From IMG/VR virus record IMGVR_UViG_3300024432_000020, positions 1 to 47,303 of that record: 47,303 nucleotides of DNA; one strand, written 5' to 3'. Under the pieces are notes generated by a model, which did no database searches, was not told where the DNA came from, and worked only from the letters and a program-made list of their open reading frames with translations. The stretch comes from a virus. This document shows positions 32,485-38,945 of this stretch, one piece after another. The first letter of the stretch is position 1; the number at the start of each line of letters is the position of its first letter. The position numbers and the translations under genes are program-made.

Positions 32485-33404
32485 GATGTCTCCTCGAGGG
32501 GCAGCTGATACGGGCGCTTGCCGAAGGCAAACTTCTCGTCATCGTCGCTGACTTCCAGGGTTGCGCGTAATGCGATGCGGTCGCCGACTTTGGTCTCGCC
32601 GGCTGAGGACGGGATGGTCAGATAAACTTTCCAGCCGTCATCAGTTTTGACGACGCCTTTCAGCTGATCGCCGTAGTAGCCCTCGACATATTTCTTGGAG
32701 AGCAGCGTACCTTCAAATTCAACGCGACCACTCGGCGCCGGCTTGGCCGCGGCGCTCTCTGCGTCCCACTTAGCCTGCGTCTCTTTGGCCTGGTCGATGT
32801 CGTTGATGAGCTTGTGCAGGTAGTCGCCTTGCGGATCGCTGAGGTTGCCGTAGCGGATGACATTGCGAACGATGTCGACCAGCGTGTAGGCATTGTTTTG
32901 GGTCCGTTGGCGCAACGATCCGTGCAGGCCTTCGAGTAGCTTATCGCGTGACTCGAGGTCATCGTCGGCGGTGTCCAGGATGTTGAACAATTCCCAGGCG
33001 CGGGGAAGCTCGGCCTCTTCCAGGATGTGCTCGGCCTTCAGCTTGCCGGACTGCAATTCGTGTGCGCCCTTGCGAGCGGTACGCCAGTTACGGAAAGCGC
33101 GAGCGTCTCCGATGGCCATTTTCTCAGCGCAGTCGAAGCCGATGGTCAGATAGGAATTCGTGCTGCGGTGGTAGTAGATAGCGTGATCGATGAACCAGGC
33201 GCCGCAGACGTGGCAGTTGCCACCGTGCTCGTGACCGGAGAACTTGCCGCCGGTCTCTTCCATGTGCCGGCGGAAAATTTCGCGCTCGTGTCTGAGCGCT
33301 GCGAAGTCGATGATGTCGCCACCCTTCGGGGTGTAATGGCAGGCTACGAAAACGTAGTCTTCCGGTTGGATGGCGCTCGGTCTGTGGATGTCTGTGCGTG
33401 CCAT
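32481..33404 (-). CDS. Zinc-binding hypothetical protein, 307 aa, first gene of unit
   Basis: 307 residues, the largest gene of the leftward block. N-terminal domain with GHEHGGNCHVCGAWFIDHA then YLTIGFDCAEKM, a plausible metal site (HEHxxxCxxC...DC); Cys/Trp-rich phage proteins with this arrangement recur near replication genes. The C-terminal part (about 225-307) is a beta barrel-like RVEFEGTLLSKKYVEGYYGD to GDRIALRATLEVSDDDEKF, which may be an OB-like fold. It lies 12 bases past the AGGGTAGCAAAT element. A nucleic-acid role is inferred only. Confidence 0.72.
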   Translation of the reverse strand: MARTDIHRPSAIQPEDYVFVACHYTPKGGDIIDFAALRHEREIFRRHMEETGGKFSGHEHGGNCHVCGAWFIDHAIYYHRSTNSYLTIGFDCAEKMAIGDARAFRNWRTARKGAHELQSGKLKAEHILEEAELPRAWELFNILDTADDDLESRDKLLEGLHGSLRQRTQNNAYTLVDIVRNVIRYGNLSDPQGDYLHKLINDIDQAKETQAKWDAESAAAKPAPSGRVEFEGTLLSKKYVEGYYGDQLKGVVKTDDGWKVYLTIPSSAGETKVGDRIALRATLEVSDDDEKFAFGKRPYQLPLEETS

Positions 33405-33416
33405 GATGCCCTGCTA

Positions 33417-33463
33417 ATTTGCTACCCTTGAGTGAATAATACAGCAATACTACAGCAAGTCAA
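33417..33463 (-). promoter_or_regulatory. Early-type leftward promoter with direct repeats
   Basis: Minus strand: TTGACT (33463-33458), 16 bp, TATTAT (33441-33436), then 7 bases and AGGGTAGCAAAT. Two GCTGTAGTA-like repeats (33456-33448 and 33445-33437, the second GCTGTATTA) are 11 bp apart and fill the spacer and -10, as an operator would. It drives the unit beginning with the 307-residue gene. Confidence 0.7.
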
Positions 33464-33473
33464 TGGACCTGGG

Positions 33474-33668
33474 TCACTCTTTGTACCAGCCATCGAACCA
33501 GGGTCCGCGCTTCTCGGTGCGTGCCTGGCCTTCGGCACTGGTGCATGTTTTCCACGAGGTCTCCGGATCGGCGCAGTGTTCCTCCACCTGCTCGAGAGTC
33601 AGGCCGGTCTCGAGGGTCTGCTTGTTGTCGTGGTCCTGGAAAAATCGAACGATCTTGTAAGTACTCAT
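33474..33668 (-). CDS. Small widespread phage protein, 64 aa
   Basis: 64 residues from the ATG at 33668 (ATGA overlap). The pattern TYKIVRFFQDHDNKQTLETG, then TLEQVEEHCADPETSWKTC and a GPWFDGWYKE end matches a small protein recurring in actino- and proteobacterial phages: two strands, a helix with HC, a Cys, a Trp-Phe-Asp-Gly end. Its job is not known to me. It closes the 36.5-33.5 kb unit. Confidence 0.75.
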   Translation of the reverse strand: MSTYKIVRFFQDHDNKQTLETGLTLEQVEEHCADPETSWKTCTSAEGQARTEKRGPWFDGWYKE

Positions 33669-34078
33669 AACATTCCACACCCGTCGCAGCGAGGGTACCC
33701 CTCGCCGGTATCTACAGTCCGGCTGCCGCCACACGGCACGCCGAAAAAGTTAACGTAGCAGCGATCAAATTGCTCACAGAAATCGAAGAGAGCTTCGATC
33801 TCGGTCGCTGCACAATTGATGATTTCGTTGTCGCCGTCCGGCGCACCGTCGTATGAATTGTCGTCCCAGCACGACCAGCCGATGGGGGTCTTTTCGGTGA
33901 GCAGGGATCCGGTGTGAGCGACCTTCGCATCGCGACCAGGGTCCACGGTCTCGGCGTACGCTGCCGCGGTCTCTCGAGTCGGGAACTTCTCACTCGTGGC
34001 GAACACGACGACCTGCTCGAGCACGCCATCCTTTTCGACCAGGTCGGTGCAGGTCACTCGGAATGGATTGATGCTCAT
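33665..34078 (-). CDS. Hypothetical protein with Cys residues, 137 aa
   Basis: 137 residues. Start NPFRVTCTDLVEKDGVLEQV, a helix (FPTRETAAAYAETVDPGRDA), an acidic middle with IGWSCWDDNSYDGAPDGD, and a C-terminus with several Cys (FGVPCGGSRTV, then YPRCDGCGML). The clustered C-terminal cysteines suggest a zinc site. No family recognised. Confidence 0.65.
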   Translation of the reverse strand: MSINPFRVTCTDLVEKDGVLEQVVVFATSEKFPTRETAAAYAETVDPGRDAKVAHTGSLLTEKTPIGWSCWDDNSYDGAPDGDNEIINCAATEIEALFDFCEQFDRCYVNFFGVPCGGSRTVDTGEGYPRCDGCGML

Positions 34079-34332
34079 CGCTGATAACTCCGGTAGGCTT
34101 CGTAGATCTGCTTTTTTTTCTGGATGCAGGCATCTGCGACCGCGTCAAAGCTTTCAAAGGCATGCCCATCGACGCCCTCGGTCCAGGCGATATCACGCAC
34201 CTGGTGACCGTATCGGATCGTGGAGCCGTCGCCGTAAAAGTTCATCAAGCAGGCGGCGGCTTCCGGCTCTTTGCAGGCGGCCTGGTACTTGCCCTTGTCG
34301 TCGAATACTTTCCATTCTGGTGATGCGGCCAT
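34075..34332 (-). CDS. Small hypothetical protein, 85 aa
   Basis: 85 residues: PEWKVFDDKGKYQAACKEPE, then MNFYGDGSTIRYGHQVRD and GHAFESFDAVADACIQKKK. A short strand-helix-strand-helix layout (WKVFDD...A..E, GHAFESFDAVADA) resembling small phage proteins that bind nucleotides or peptides, but no motif is diagnostic. Coupled to both neighbours by short overlaps. Confidence 0.6.
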   Translation of the reverse strand: MAASPEWKVFDDKGKYQAACKEPEAAACLMNFYGDGSTIRYGHQVRDIAWTEGVDGHAFESFDAVADACIQKKKQIYEAYRSYQR

Positions 34333-34730
34333 TACGCTACCTCCAATTCGTAGGGTTTATTCCAGCGGCCGACGTTGATCTCGACATACCAGCCAACGTC
34401 GTGGTAGTCAGACTGGAGATCGCTTCTGTTGTGGTTGCCGACGTTCATCGCGGCCTGGAGTTCGGTCAGGAACTCGAGCGCCTTGCCGGTCCAGTGATCC
34501 TTGATCCAGTACGGATTGATCTGCTCGTGGCCAGTCCACTGGACATCGCGCCTGGTGTTGGCGGGTGTCGGTGCCCGGCTGTTTCCGAAGTCGATCTCGC
34601 TGGACCTGATGTTGACGACCAGGGTGGAGTGATGGCGAACAGCAATCGAAGCCTTCACGCCGTACTTTTTCAGTGCGGCCTTGATGCCGGTCGATAGTTC
34701 TTTCTTGCGGTCCTGGCTCATGTAGGCCAT
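34332..34730 (-). CDS. Hypothetical protein, LPD29-like
   Basis: 132 residues from the ATG at 34730 with GAGGAG 7 bases upstream. The N-terminal KKELSTGIKAALKKYGVKAS followed by strands (RHHSTLVVNIRSSEIDFG) and the C-terminal YHDVGWYVEINVGRWNKPYE resemble LPD29-type phage proteins (helix, then beta-sheet, with a GRWNKPYEL end). I assign this from memory of the pattern, so treat as tentative. LPD domains occur alone or in phage polyvalent proteins; activity unknown. Confidence 0.6.
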   Translation of the reverse strand: MAYMSQDRKKELSTGIKAALKKYGVKASIAVRHHSTLVVNIRSSEIDFGNSRAPTPANTRRDVQWTGHEQINPYWIKDHWTGKALEFLTELQAAMNVGNHNRSDLQSDYHDVGWYVEINVGRWNKPYELEVA

Positions 34731-34731
34731 G

Positions 34732-34968
34732 TCAGATCTCCTCAAGCTCGTGGATGGGTGGGCAGAAGGTGTCGTAGTCCGGATACGGCCACCAGCCGGG
34801 GATCGAGTCGACCTTGATCTCCGCGGCGTCATCAGGGACTACTTTCTTGCCGTCGACATAGAATGGTTGCGACGGGTAGTGGGTGACCACCGTCCCGGTG
34901 ACGGTGCGCTCGGGCTTGTCTTCGCGAGTGAAGCGAACACGTGTTCCGATGTCAGGCATTTTGTCCAT
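34732..34968 (-). CDS. Small hypothetical protein, 78 aa
   Basis: 78 residues from the ATG at 34968 (GAGG SD). Beta-barrel-like: IGTRVRFTREDKPERTVTGT, VVTHYPSQPFYVDGKKVV, then a Trp/Pro-rich end (GWWPYPDYDTFCPP). The first strands resemble SH3-like small barrels of phage proteins. Unassigned. Confidence 0.6.
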   Translation of the reverse strand: MDKMPDIGTRVRFTREDKPERTVTGTVVTHYPSQPFYVDGKKVVPDDAAEIKVDSIPGWWPYPDYDTFCPPIHELEEI

Positions 34969-35191
34969 TGGGTTCCTCGTTGAGTTGCCATGCTTGTAAC
35001 TGCAGGATCGGATCGTTCGGGCGGAGGATGAAATTTTTCGCATTGGGCAGGCACGTCTGCTCCAGGGGTGTCATGCAGGTGTTGCAGCGTGCGTTATACA
35101 GCCGGCGCCCGTGGCCAGCTTTCCATCTGTAAGCCACGATGCGCTTGAAACGCTTCGAGCACTTCGGACATTTGCCGGTGGTCAGCTTCAT
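34952..35191 (-). CDS. Zinc-ribbon protein, 79 aa
   Basis: 79 residues from the ATG at 35191. A Cys4 ribbon: GKCPKCSKRFKRIVAY with the second pair in ARCNTCMTPLEQ, separated by basic residues (RWKAGHGRRLYN). The last third is hydrophobic/Gln-rich. The layout fits a nucleic-acid-binding zinc ribbon. Overlaps 4 bases upstream and 17 downstream. Confidence 0.65.
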   Translation of the reverse strand: MKLTTGKCPKCSKRFKRIVAYRWKAGHGRRLYNARCNTCMTPLEQTCLPNAKNFILRPNDPILQLQAWQLNEEPNGQNA

Positions 35192-35370
35192 TTGTCGTAG
35201 CTCCAGCGCCGATCGCCAGTGGCGGCGGCGCAATCTCGGTGTGCCAGGTCAGTCGAATCGACCAGCAACGTGTCGGTGTAATTCGTGTACTCGGCGAGGT
35301 CCGCGGCCGGCGTACCGGCCGGGATGATTTCCTCACACAGTGTGCAGCGGGTGTCATTCTCGAGGCTCAT
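35188..35370 (-). CDS. Small Cys/His protein, 60 aa
   Basis: 60 residues with RCTLCEEIIPAGTPAADL and a downstream LAHRDCAAATG: two Cys in CxxC plus His and Cys at HRDC make a plausible zinc site of the kind found in phage zinc-finger proteins (CxxC...HxxC). Function unknown. Confidence 0.65.
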   Translation of the reverse strand: MSLENDTRCTLCEEIIPAGTPAADLAEYTNYTDTLLVDSTDLAHRDCAAATGDRRWSYDK

Positions 35371-35633
35371 ACTGCTTCCTTGAGTGATACATTGCGGAGC
35401 CAGAACCAGCGCAATTCGCCTTGGGTGCCTCGCTGGAATGGACCGCCCCGTACTCCATTGATTCGTGTTCCGTAGATAAAGCCGTCGTCCTGATAAAATT
35501 GGTCGGTCCCGACTTCGATCACGTCGAGCGAGACCGCATATTCACAGCCGCTTCGAGTCACGACGCGAATGTGGTTCGCGTCATCCTTGTAGCGGGGATC
35601 GTCGAAAGCAGCGACCGCGTCTTTGGTTTTCAT
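35367..35633 (-). CDS. Small hypothetical protein, 88 aa
   Basis: 88 residues from the ATG at 35633 (TAATG overlap). Strand-rich: NHIRVVTRSGCEYAVSLDVI, FYQDDGFIYGTRINGVRGGP and a basic tail RWFWLRNVSL. The repeated strand pairs suggest a small beta barrel. Not recognised. Confidence 0.6.
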   Translation of the reverse strand: MKTKDAVAAFDDPRYKDDANHIRVVTRSGCEYAVSLDVIEVGTDQFYQDDGFIYGTRINGVRGGPFQRGTQGELRWFWLRNVSLKEAV

Positions 35634-36052
35634 TAGTAGCTCCCCACGTAGGTGTAGCCGCCGATGGTGGTCTGATAGCGCCAGGAACCCGTGAAGCCAG
35701 AGTTCGGCAATTCGTACTCGATGCGGCACCTGGTCGGCGTTACCTTGATTACCCAGCACTCGCGGATCGCCTGGTTGATTTCCTGCTCGAAGGTGTTGTC
35801 GCCCTCGTCAGTTCTGTGACCATTCAGGAAAACTGCGATCACGCGCTGGACGCGGTCGGCCGGCACGTCGTACAGGGTGCCGCCGTTCTTTTCCTGGCGC
35901 AGATCTATCTTCGGATCCGAGAAGTCCAGGTTGAAAGTGTCGGGCTTGTTGCCCGTGCGGATTGCAACGATGCGATCGTTGCGCGGGTTAGTAACGTGAG
36001 CCGGATGACCCGGCCCACATTCTTGGATTGCGTCAGTGATTTTCGTATGCAT
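35633..36052 (-). CDS. Hypothetical protein, 139 aa
   Basis: 139 residues from the ATG at 36052 (TAATG overlap). N-terminal MHTKITDAIQECGPGHPAHV, strands RIVAIRTGNKPDTFNLDF, then a helix EQEINQAIRECWVI and a C-terminal end TTIGGYTYVGSY. Beta-rich with small helices. The longer frame to 36271 runs through the neighbouring gene. No family recognised. Confidence 0.6.
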   Translation of the reverse strand: MHTKITDAIQECGPGHPAHVTNPRNDRIVAIRTGNKPDTFNLDFSDPKIDLRQEKNGGTLYDVPADRVQRVIAVFLNGHRTDEGDNTFEQEINQAIRECWVIKVTPTRCRIEYELPNSGFTGSWRYQTTIGGYTYVGSY

Positions 36053-36210
36053 TAGGCGGCTTCCTTGACGGTGTCCAAGTGCAACCCGAAATCCCGTGCG
36101 TGCCTCTGAGCGGCGGCCTTCGCAAACTGGAGGTTGTAGGATTCGAAGGTGACCCAATGGGCGGCGACCTTCCCGTAGACGTGACTGAACAGTGCTTTGT
36201 ATTCCTTCAT
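36052..36210 (-). CDS. Tiny hypothetical protein, 52 aa
   Basis: A 53-codon ORF in ATGA overlap with the upstream gene and in TAATG overlap with the downstream one, so it is locked in the chain although short. Sequence features: MKEYKALFSHVYGKVAAHWV then a basic amphipathic helix (FAKAAAQRHARDFGLHLD). Small, basic, possibly a peptide binding nucleic acid or a host protein. Confidence 0.55.
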   Translation of the reverse strand: MKEYKALFSHVYGKVAAHWVTFESYNLQFAKAAAQRHARDFGLHLDTVKEAA

Positions 36211-36503
36211 GACGTTTTCCTCGCTGAGACCTTGACGCTATCGACTTCGATAGTTGAGGTGTTACCGGCAATCAGCTGCTTCGATGCGCCGAGCTTCTCG
36301 GCAATGCGCTTCCAGGCAACTTGCTTGCGGGTGGCGTGAACGTGGACAGAGCGGAAGAGATCGCCTTCGATCTCGCCTACTCCAGATTTGATGATGATCG
36401 CCTCGAGGGCTTTCTTCTCTTCGTTAAGCTCAGCGATCTGAGCCTTCACAAGTCCGAGGTCATCGGAAGCTTTGATCAGCTTCGGTGTGATCCGTTTTGC
36501 CAT
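36207..36503 (-). CDS. Hypothetical coiled-coil protein, first gene of unit
   Basis: 98 residues from the ATG at 36503, preceded by AGGAG. A coiled coil (about 14-36, GLVKAQIAELNEEKKALEAI) leads into a small domain ending in VDSVKVSARKTS. Phage proteins with this layout are frequent and functionally undefined. It is the first of eleven genes in the 36.5-33.5 kb unit. Confidence 0.65.
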   Translation of the reverse strand: MAKRITPKLIKASDDLGLVKAQIAELNEEKKALEAIIIKSGVGEIEGDLFRSVHVHATRKQVAWKRIAEKLGASKQLIAGNTSTIEVDSVKVSARKTS

Positions 36504-36525
36504 GATTGGTCTCCTGTATACTGTG

Positions 36526-36573
36526 ATTTGCTACCCTGAAACCAACATTACTACAGCTTACTACAGCAGTCAA
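36526..36573 (-). promoter_or_regulatory. Early-type leftward promoter with perfect direct repeats
   Basis: Minus strand: TTGACT (36573-36568), 17 bp, TAATGT (36550-36545), 7 bases, then AGGGTAGCAAAT. The spacer is made of two identical GCTGTAGTA units (36567-36559 and 36557-36549), spaced 10 bp, one helical turn. This is the cleanest copy of the shared early-promoter layout. Confidence 0.75.
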
Positions 36574-36609
36574 GGGCATGGGGGGTGAAATTTGGAGGTC
36601 ATTCGTGGC

Positions 36610-36855
36610 ATGATCGTGACCAGCGTGAACGCTACTGTTGAGATCCTGGTGCCCAGCTACAAGGCACGGCTGCCAGGGTGGACCAGGATGGAGGCCGCCG
36701 GCAAAGTGCTCGAGGAGATCGGCCTGGAGGTTCAGGGTGCAAACAGAATCGAGATTAAGCCCGTCAGCGAGGGAGACTCCCTGATGATCTGGCATCAATT
36801 CCCAGGCGACGATAATCGCGCTTCCCAGGTATTCGGGTTCGGTACTGATGACTGA
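36610..36855 (+). CDS. Small hypothetical protein before TerS
   Basis: 81 residues from the ATG at 36610, with GGAGG 11 bases upstream; a TTG at 36592 is a weaker alternative. Strand-rich start (IVTSVNATVEILVPSYKARL), then LEEIGLEVQGANRIEI. It overlaps terS by 8 bases. Position directly before the small terminase suggests a packaging-associated or regulatory role, but nothing in the sequence proves it. Confidence 0.6.
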   Translation: MIVTSVNATVEILVPSYKARLPGWTRMEAAGKVLEEIGLEVQGANRIEIKPVSEGDSLMIWHQFPGDDNRASQVFGFGTDD

Positions 36856-37516
36856 GATCGATCGACACAATGGCCGCGGCTGGCCGAAGACCAAGCAGCA
36901 GGATCTGCTGTGCATGGCGATCGTCATCGAGGGATTGAGTCCTGTCGATGCCGGCCGCAAGGCGGGTTACTCAGAGACCACCGTCAGGAAGAAAATACCA
37001 TCGCTGGTGAAACAGCTGGCGCCCTACATTGCCCATCTCCGTGAGGCCAAGGCCGATGTCATCCAGCGCAATTTCGATGTCACGGTCGACGCCGTCGTCG
37101 AAGAGCTTGCGGCGATGGGGTTTGTCAATCCAAAGGATTACCTTAAGGTGGTCGAGTACCGCGGCGCCGGCATGGTGATCGGCAAGTCGCCACTCGAACT
37201 CACCGACGAGCAGGCGCGAGCCGTCGCCAGGTGGGACCGGGTCAAAGTGATCGTCGACGGTGGCTACGATTTTGATTACCAGTACACGTTCCACGACAAG
37301 CGCCAGTCGCTCCGCGACATGGGCCAGCACCTCGGAATGTTCAACGAGAAACTGATCCTCGAGCAGCGCATCACCAAGACCTACCGGGTGGATCTGTCCC
37401 AGGTGCCAGATGGCGTACTTGAGAAATGGATGGGCGAATTGAAGGAGCACGCAGCCCAGCTGCCAGATAAGGCCGCTCCGGCGACCATCGATAATGAGAC
37501 CGGTGCCCTATCGTGA
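36848..37516 (+). CDS. terS: Terminase small subunit
   Basis: 222 residues. The N-terminus WPKTKQQDLLCMAIVIEGLS followed by DAGRKAGYSETTVRKKI is the TerS helix-turn-helix (recognition helix at YSETTVRKKI), then a helical oligomerisation part (EELAAMGFVNPKDYLKV, QSLRDMGQHLGMFNEK). TerS binds the packaging site and directs TerL. The partner terL lies 6.6 kb downstream, an unusual distance: about 22 small genes are interposed. It overlaps the previous gene by 8 bases and is followed 10 bases later by an AGGAGG-led membrane peptide gene. Confidence 0.85.
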   Translation: MTEIDRHNGRGWPKTKQQDLLCMAIVIEGLSPVDAGRKAGYSETTVRKKIPSLVKQLAPYIAHLREAKADVIQRNFDVTVDAVVEELAAMGFVNPKDYLKVVEYRGAGMVIGKSPLELTDEQARAVARWDRVKVIVDGGYDFDYQYTFHDKRQSLRDMGQHLGMFNEKLILEQRITKTYRVDLSQVPDGVLEKWMGELKEHAAQLPDKAAPATIDNETGALS

Positions 37517-37526
37517 GGAGGAAATC

Positions 37527-37637
37527 ATGGCAAAATGGATAATCAGAATTGTGATCATCGTCCTGCTACTGGGCATGATCTATGTGTTTGGCACCGGAGC
37601 CTTAATGGCTCTCAAGGGAGGCCACCCGTGAAAATTA
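37527..37637 (+). CDS. Tiny single-pass membrane peptide, 36 aa
   Basis: A 37-codon ORF with a near-consensus SD (AGGAGG, 5 bases before the ATG). It is almost entirely one transmembrane helix: MAKWIIRIVIIVLLLGMIYV, then GTGALMALKG. The strong SD makes translation likely. Tiny membrane peptides in phages can modulate holins or host membrane enzymes; no specific role is evident. It overlaps the next ORF by 10 bases. Confidence 0.6.
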
Positions 37638-37909
37638 AGATCGCTTTACTCGCCTGTCTAAATTTAGTCTTCGGGCTAAATGTCGCGCATGCCGAGCACG
37701 ATTCCTTCTGGTATGCCTACCCGATGCCGCAGGCCTATCTCTATGTCCAGGATCCAACGCGGTACGCGCTGTGGAGCGCGCACTACGGCGATCGCCAGGC
37801 TCGCGTGCCGATCGGATATCCGCTCTATCTGCCTGTCGTGTCGACGCATGATCGTGGCCGGCTTCGCCGCCGGGCATGTGAGATCAGAATTTTGAGCGGC
37901 AGGCCATGA
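37628..37909 (+). CDS. Small secreted protein, 93 aa
   Basis: GTG start at 37628 with GGGAGG upstream. A Sec signal peptide is obvious: MKIKIALLACLNLVFGLNVA then HAEHDS, cleavage after AHA. The mature part is Tyr/Trp/Pro-rich (FWYAYPMPQAYLYVQDPT), with a basic end. It may be periplasmic, for example acting in exclusion or lysis control; inference only. Confidence 0.6.
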   Translation: MKIKIALLACLNLVFGLNVAHAEHDSFWYAYPMPQAYLYVQDPTRYALWSAHYGDRQARVPIGYPLYLPVVSTHDRGRLRRRACEIRILSGRP

Positions 37910-38115
37910 GCGAGCCTAGCAGGCATGACATGTTTGCGCTGGCGGAGACGCTGGAAATAGAGTCGCGATTTCTTCGCGGGATTGATACACTCCGGCAAAC
38001 GCACGGAGGGTACCGTGATGCCGAGCAGGTCGAACAAGCAAGCCAGATACATGGCGATGATTGCGCACAACCCGGAGAAGGCGCGCAACAAAGGCCCGTC
38101 CCAGGCAGTCGCTAA
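37906..38115 (+). CDS. Possible small gene coupled to upstream ORF
   Basis: 69 residues; starts in ATGA overlap with the preceding gene. The first 35 residues look helical (HDMFALAETLEIESRFLRG), but the second half overlaps the next gene for 98 bases and is low in complexity (PGEGAQQRPVPG). No recognised family; support is the coupled start and the otherwise empty stretch at 37910-38017. Confidence 0.4.
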   Translation: MSEPSRHDMFALAETLEIESRFLRGIDTLRQTHGGYRDAEQVEQASQIHGDDCAQPGEGAQQRPVPGSR

Positions 38116-38188
38116 AGAGTTCACCCAGGCCGACCAGCGATCCGGCCGACTATCCAAAGCAATGAGAGGATCCACACGTGGGCGCTAG
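38018..38188 (+). CDS. Small basic phage protein, 56 aa
   Basis: 56 residues from the ATG at 38018 with GGAGG 8 bases upstream. The sequence PSRSNKQARYMAMIAHNPEK, then AKEFTQADQRSGRLSKAM, is a common small phage pattern (SxKQARxM...HNPxxA...ADxR). It is basic and possibly binds nucleic acid, function unknown. It overlaps the next ORF by 11 bases. Confidence 0.65.
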   Translation: MPSRSNKQARYMAMIAHNPEKARNKGPSQAVAKEFTQADQRSGRLSKAMRGSTRGR

Positions 38189-38486
38189 TCGCGACTGCGG
38201 CGAGTTCACCGTGCGCCTGTCGGTCAGGGCCGGCATTCATGGCATCGGAATGCGTGGCATCGATCTCACCCTGGAAACCAAAGACGCTGCAGCCGCGGCG
38301 CTCGCCGAGCTTCAGGCGAAGCATGAAGAAAAATTACTGGATGAATTTTGCAAGGCGATCGGCTGGACCAAGGCCAAGAGCACGGCAGCGGCCAAGGCGC
38401 GGATTGCTGAAGAGGATGCGCTGCGTGATGCTGACGCAAAGGCGAGGAGGGAATACCGAGCGCGACGAGCGAAAGCTCGAGTTTAG
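38178..38486 (+). CDS. Hypothetical protein, Ala/Lys-rich C-terminus
   Basis: 102 residues from the GTG at 38178. N-terminal strands (GEFTVRLSVRAGIHGIGMRG), then a helix (ALAELQAKHEEKLLDEFCKA) and a basic helical end (DAKARREYRARRAKARV). It could be a small phage DNA-binding or structural protein. An overlapping minus-strand ORF (38266-38736) competes with it in the last two thirds; see the gap entry. Confidence 0.5.
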   Translation: MGASRDCGEFTVRLSVRAGIHGIGMRGIDLTLETKDAAAAALAELQAKHEEKLLDEFCKAIGWTKAKSTAAAKARIAEEDALRDADAKARREYRARRAKARV

Positions 38487-38521
38487 CGTGCTGACGCAGT
38501 GCCCAGTACTGCGTGAGCGCG
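38487..38521 (+). other. 14-bp hairpin just after a stop codon
   Basis: Left arm 38487-38500 pairs with right arm 38508-38521 around a 7-base loop; only one G-G mismatch and one G-T wobble. The stop of the preceding gene is at its edge. No T-run follows, so it is not a standard intrinsic terminator; it may stabilise mRNA ends or be part of an RNA element. Confidence 0.5.
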
Positions 38522-38753
38522 TTCGACGAGAGGCAAACAACTGCAACGGGCGATGAAGGGAGCGAGTAGCTCCTGGTAAAGAACGGTTCGGTGATGACCT
38601 GTGATGGCTTAGGCTGCGGCCAATGATAGCTGGAGGCACCGCGAGAGGCCGCTGGGGAAGGGAGACCGTACTGTACCCAGCCATCAGCCCACCTGAGATA
38701 CATGGCTCTCATACGCCGAACGCGCTCCTCGATCAACTGAAGGGGGACACGAC
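38487..38753. other. 267-base gap: structured RNA candidate or antisense gene
   Basis: No convincing rightward gene. Stems seen on the plus strand: 14-bp stem 38487-38500/38508-38521 with one mismatch and one G-T pair; GGAGC/GCTCC at 38568-38582; GCGGCC/GGCCGC enclosing about 25 bases near 38615-38651. A plus-strand ORF (ATG at 38622, 59 codons) and a long minus-strand ORF (38736 back to 38266) also cross it. The minus ORF begins with a plausible RxxRMxxMYLRWADGW helix and a Gly-Leu-Pro-Ser-Pro segment. I cannot decide between them. Confidence 0.35.
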
Positions 38754-38936
38754 ATGGACTTTTTCAAGAAATTTGGCAAGCAAGCAATCGCCGTCGCCGT
38801 AGTCGCTGGCATCATTTTCTTTGTCTGGCCAGGCGCCACGCTGCTGTTCTTCGGCGGCATGGCTGCCGGCGTAGTGCTGGGCAATCTATACGAGCCGCTC
38901 GAAGCAGCGGTGGAGAAATTTCTCAGCAGAATGTAG
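38754..38936 (+). CDS. Small membrane protein, 60 aa
   Basis: 60 residues with GGGGG a few bases upstream. Two adjoining hydrophobic stretches (AIAVAVVAGIIFFVWPGATL and LFFGGMAAGVVLG) suggest one long or two short membrane helices, with a basic N-terminus and an amphipathic C-terminal helix (LEAAVEKFLSRM). Small holin-like membrane proteins have such features, but the lysis cassette is elsewhere, so function is open. Confidence 0.65.
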   Translation: MDFFKKFGKQAIAVAVVAGIIFFVWPGATLLFFGGMAAGVVLGNLYEPLEAAVEKFLSRM

Positions 38937-38945
38937 GAGGGCATC

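Noticed and set aside
31874-32542. 222-codon version of the 133-residue gene
   Set aside because: The N-terminal extension runs through two neighbouring genes; the GTGA-coupled start is preferred.
38095-38200. tRNA-like or attachment site sequence
   Set aside because: No cloverleaf or conserved T-loop could be folded; no integrase is present.
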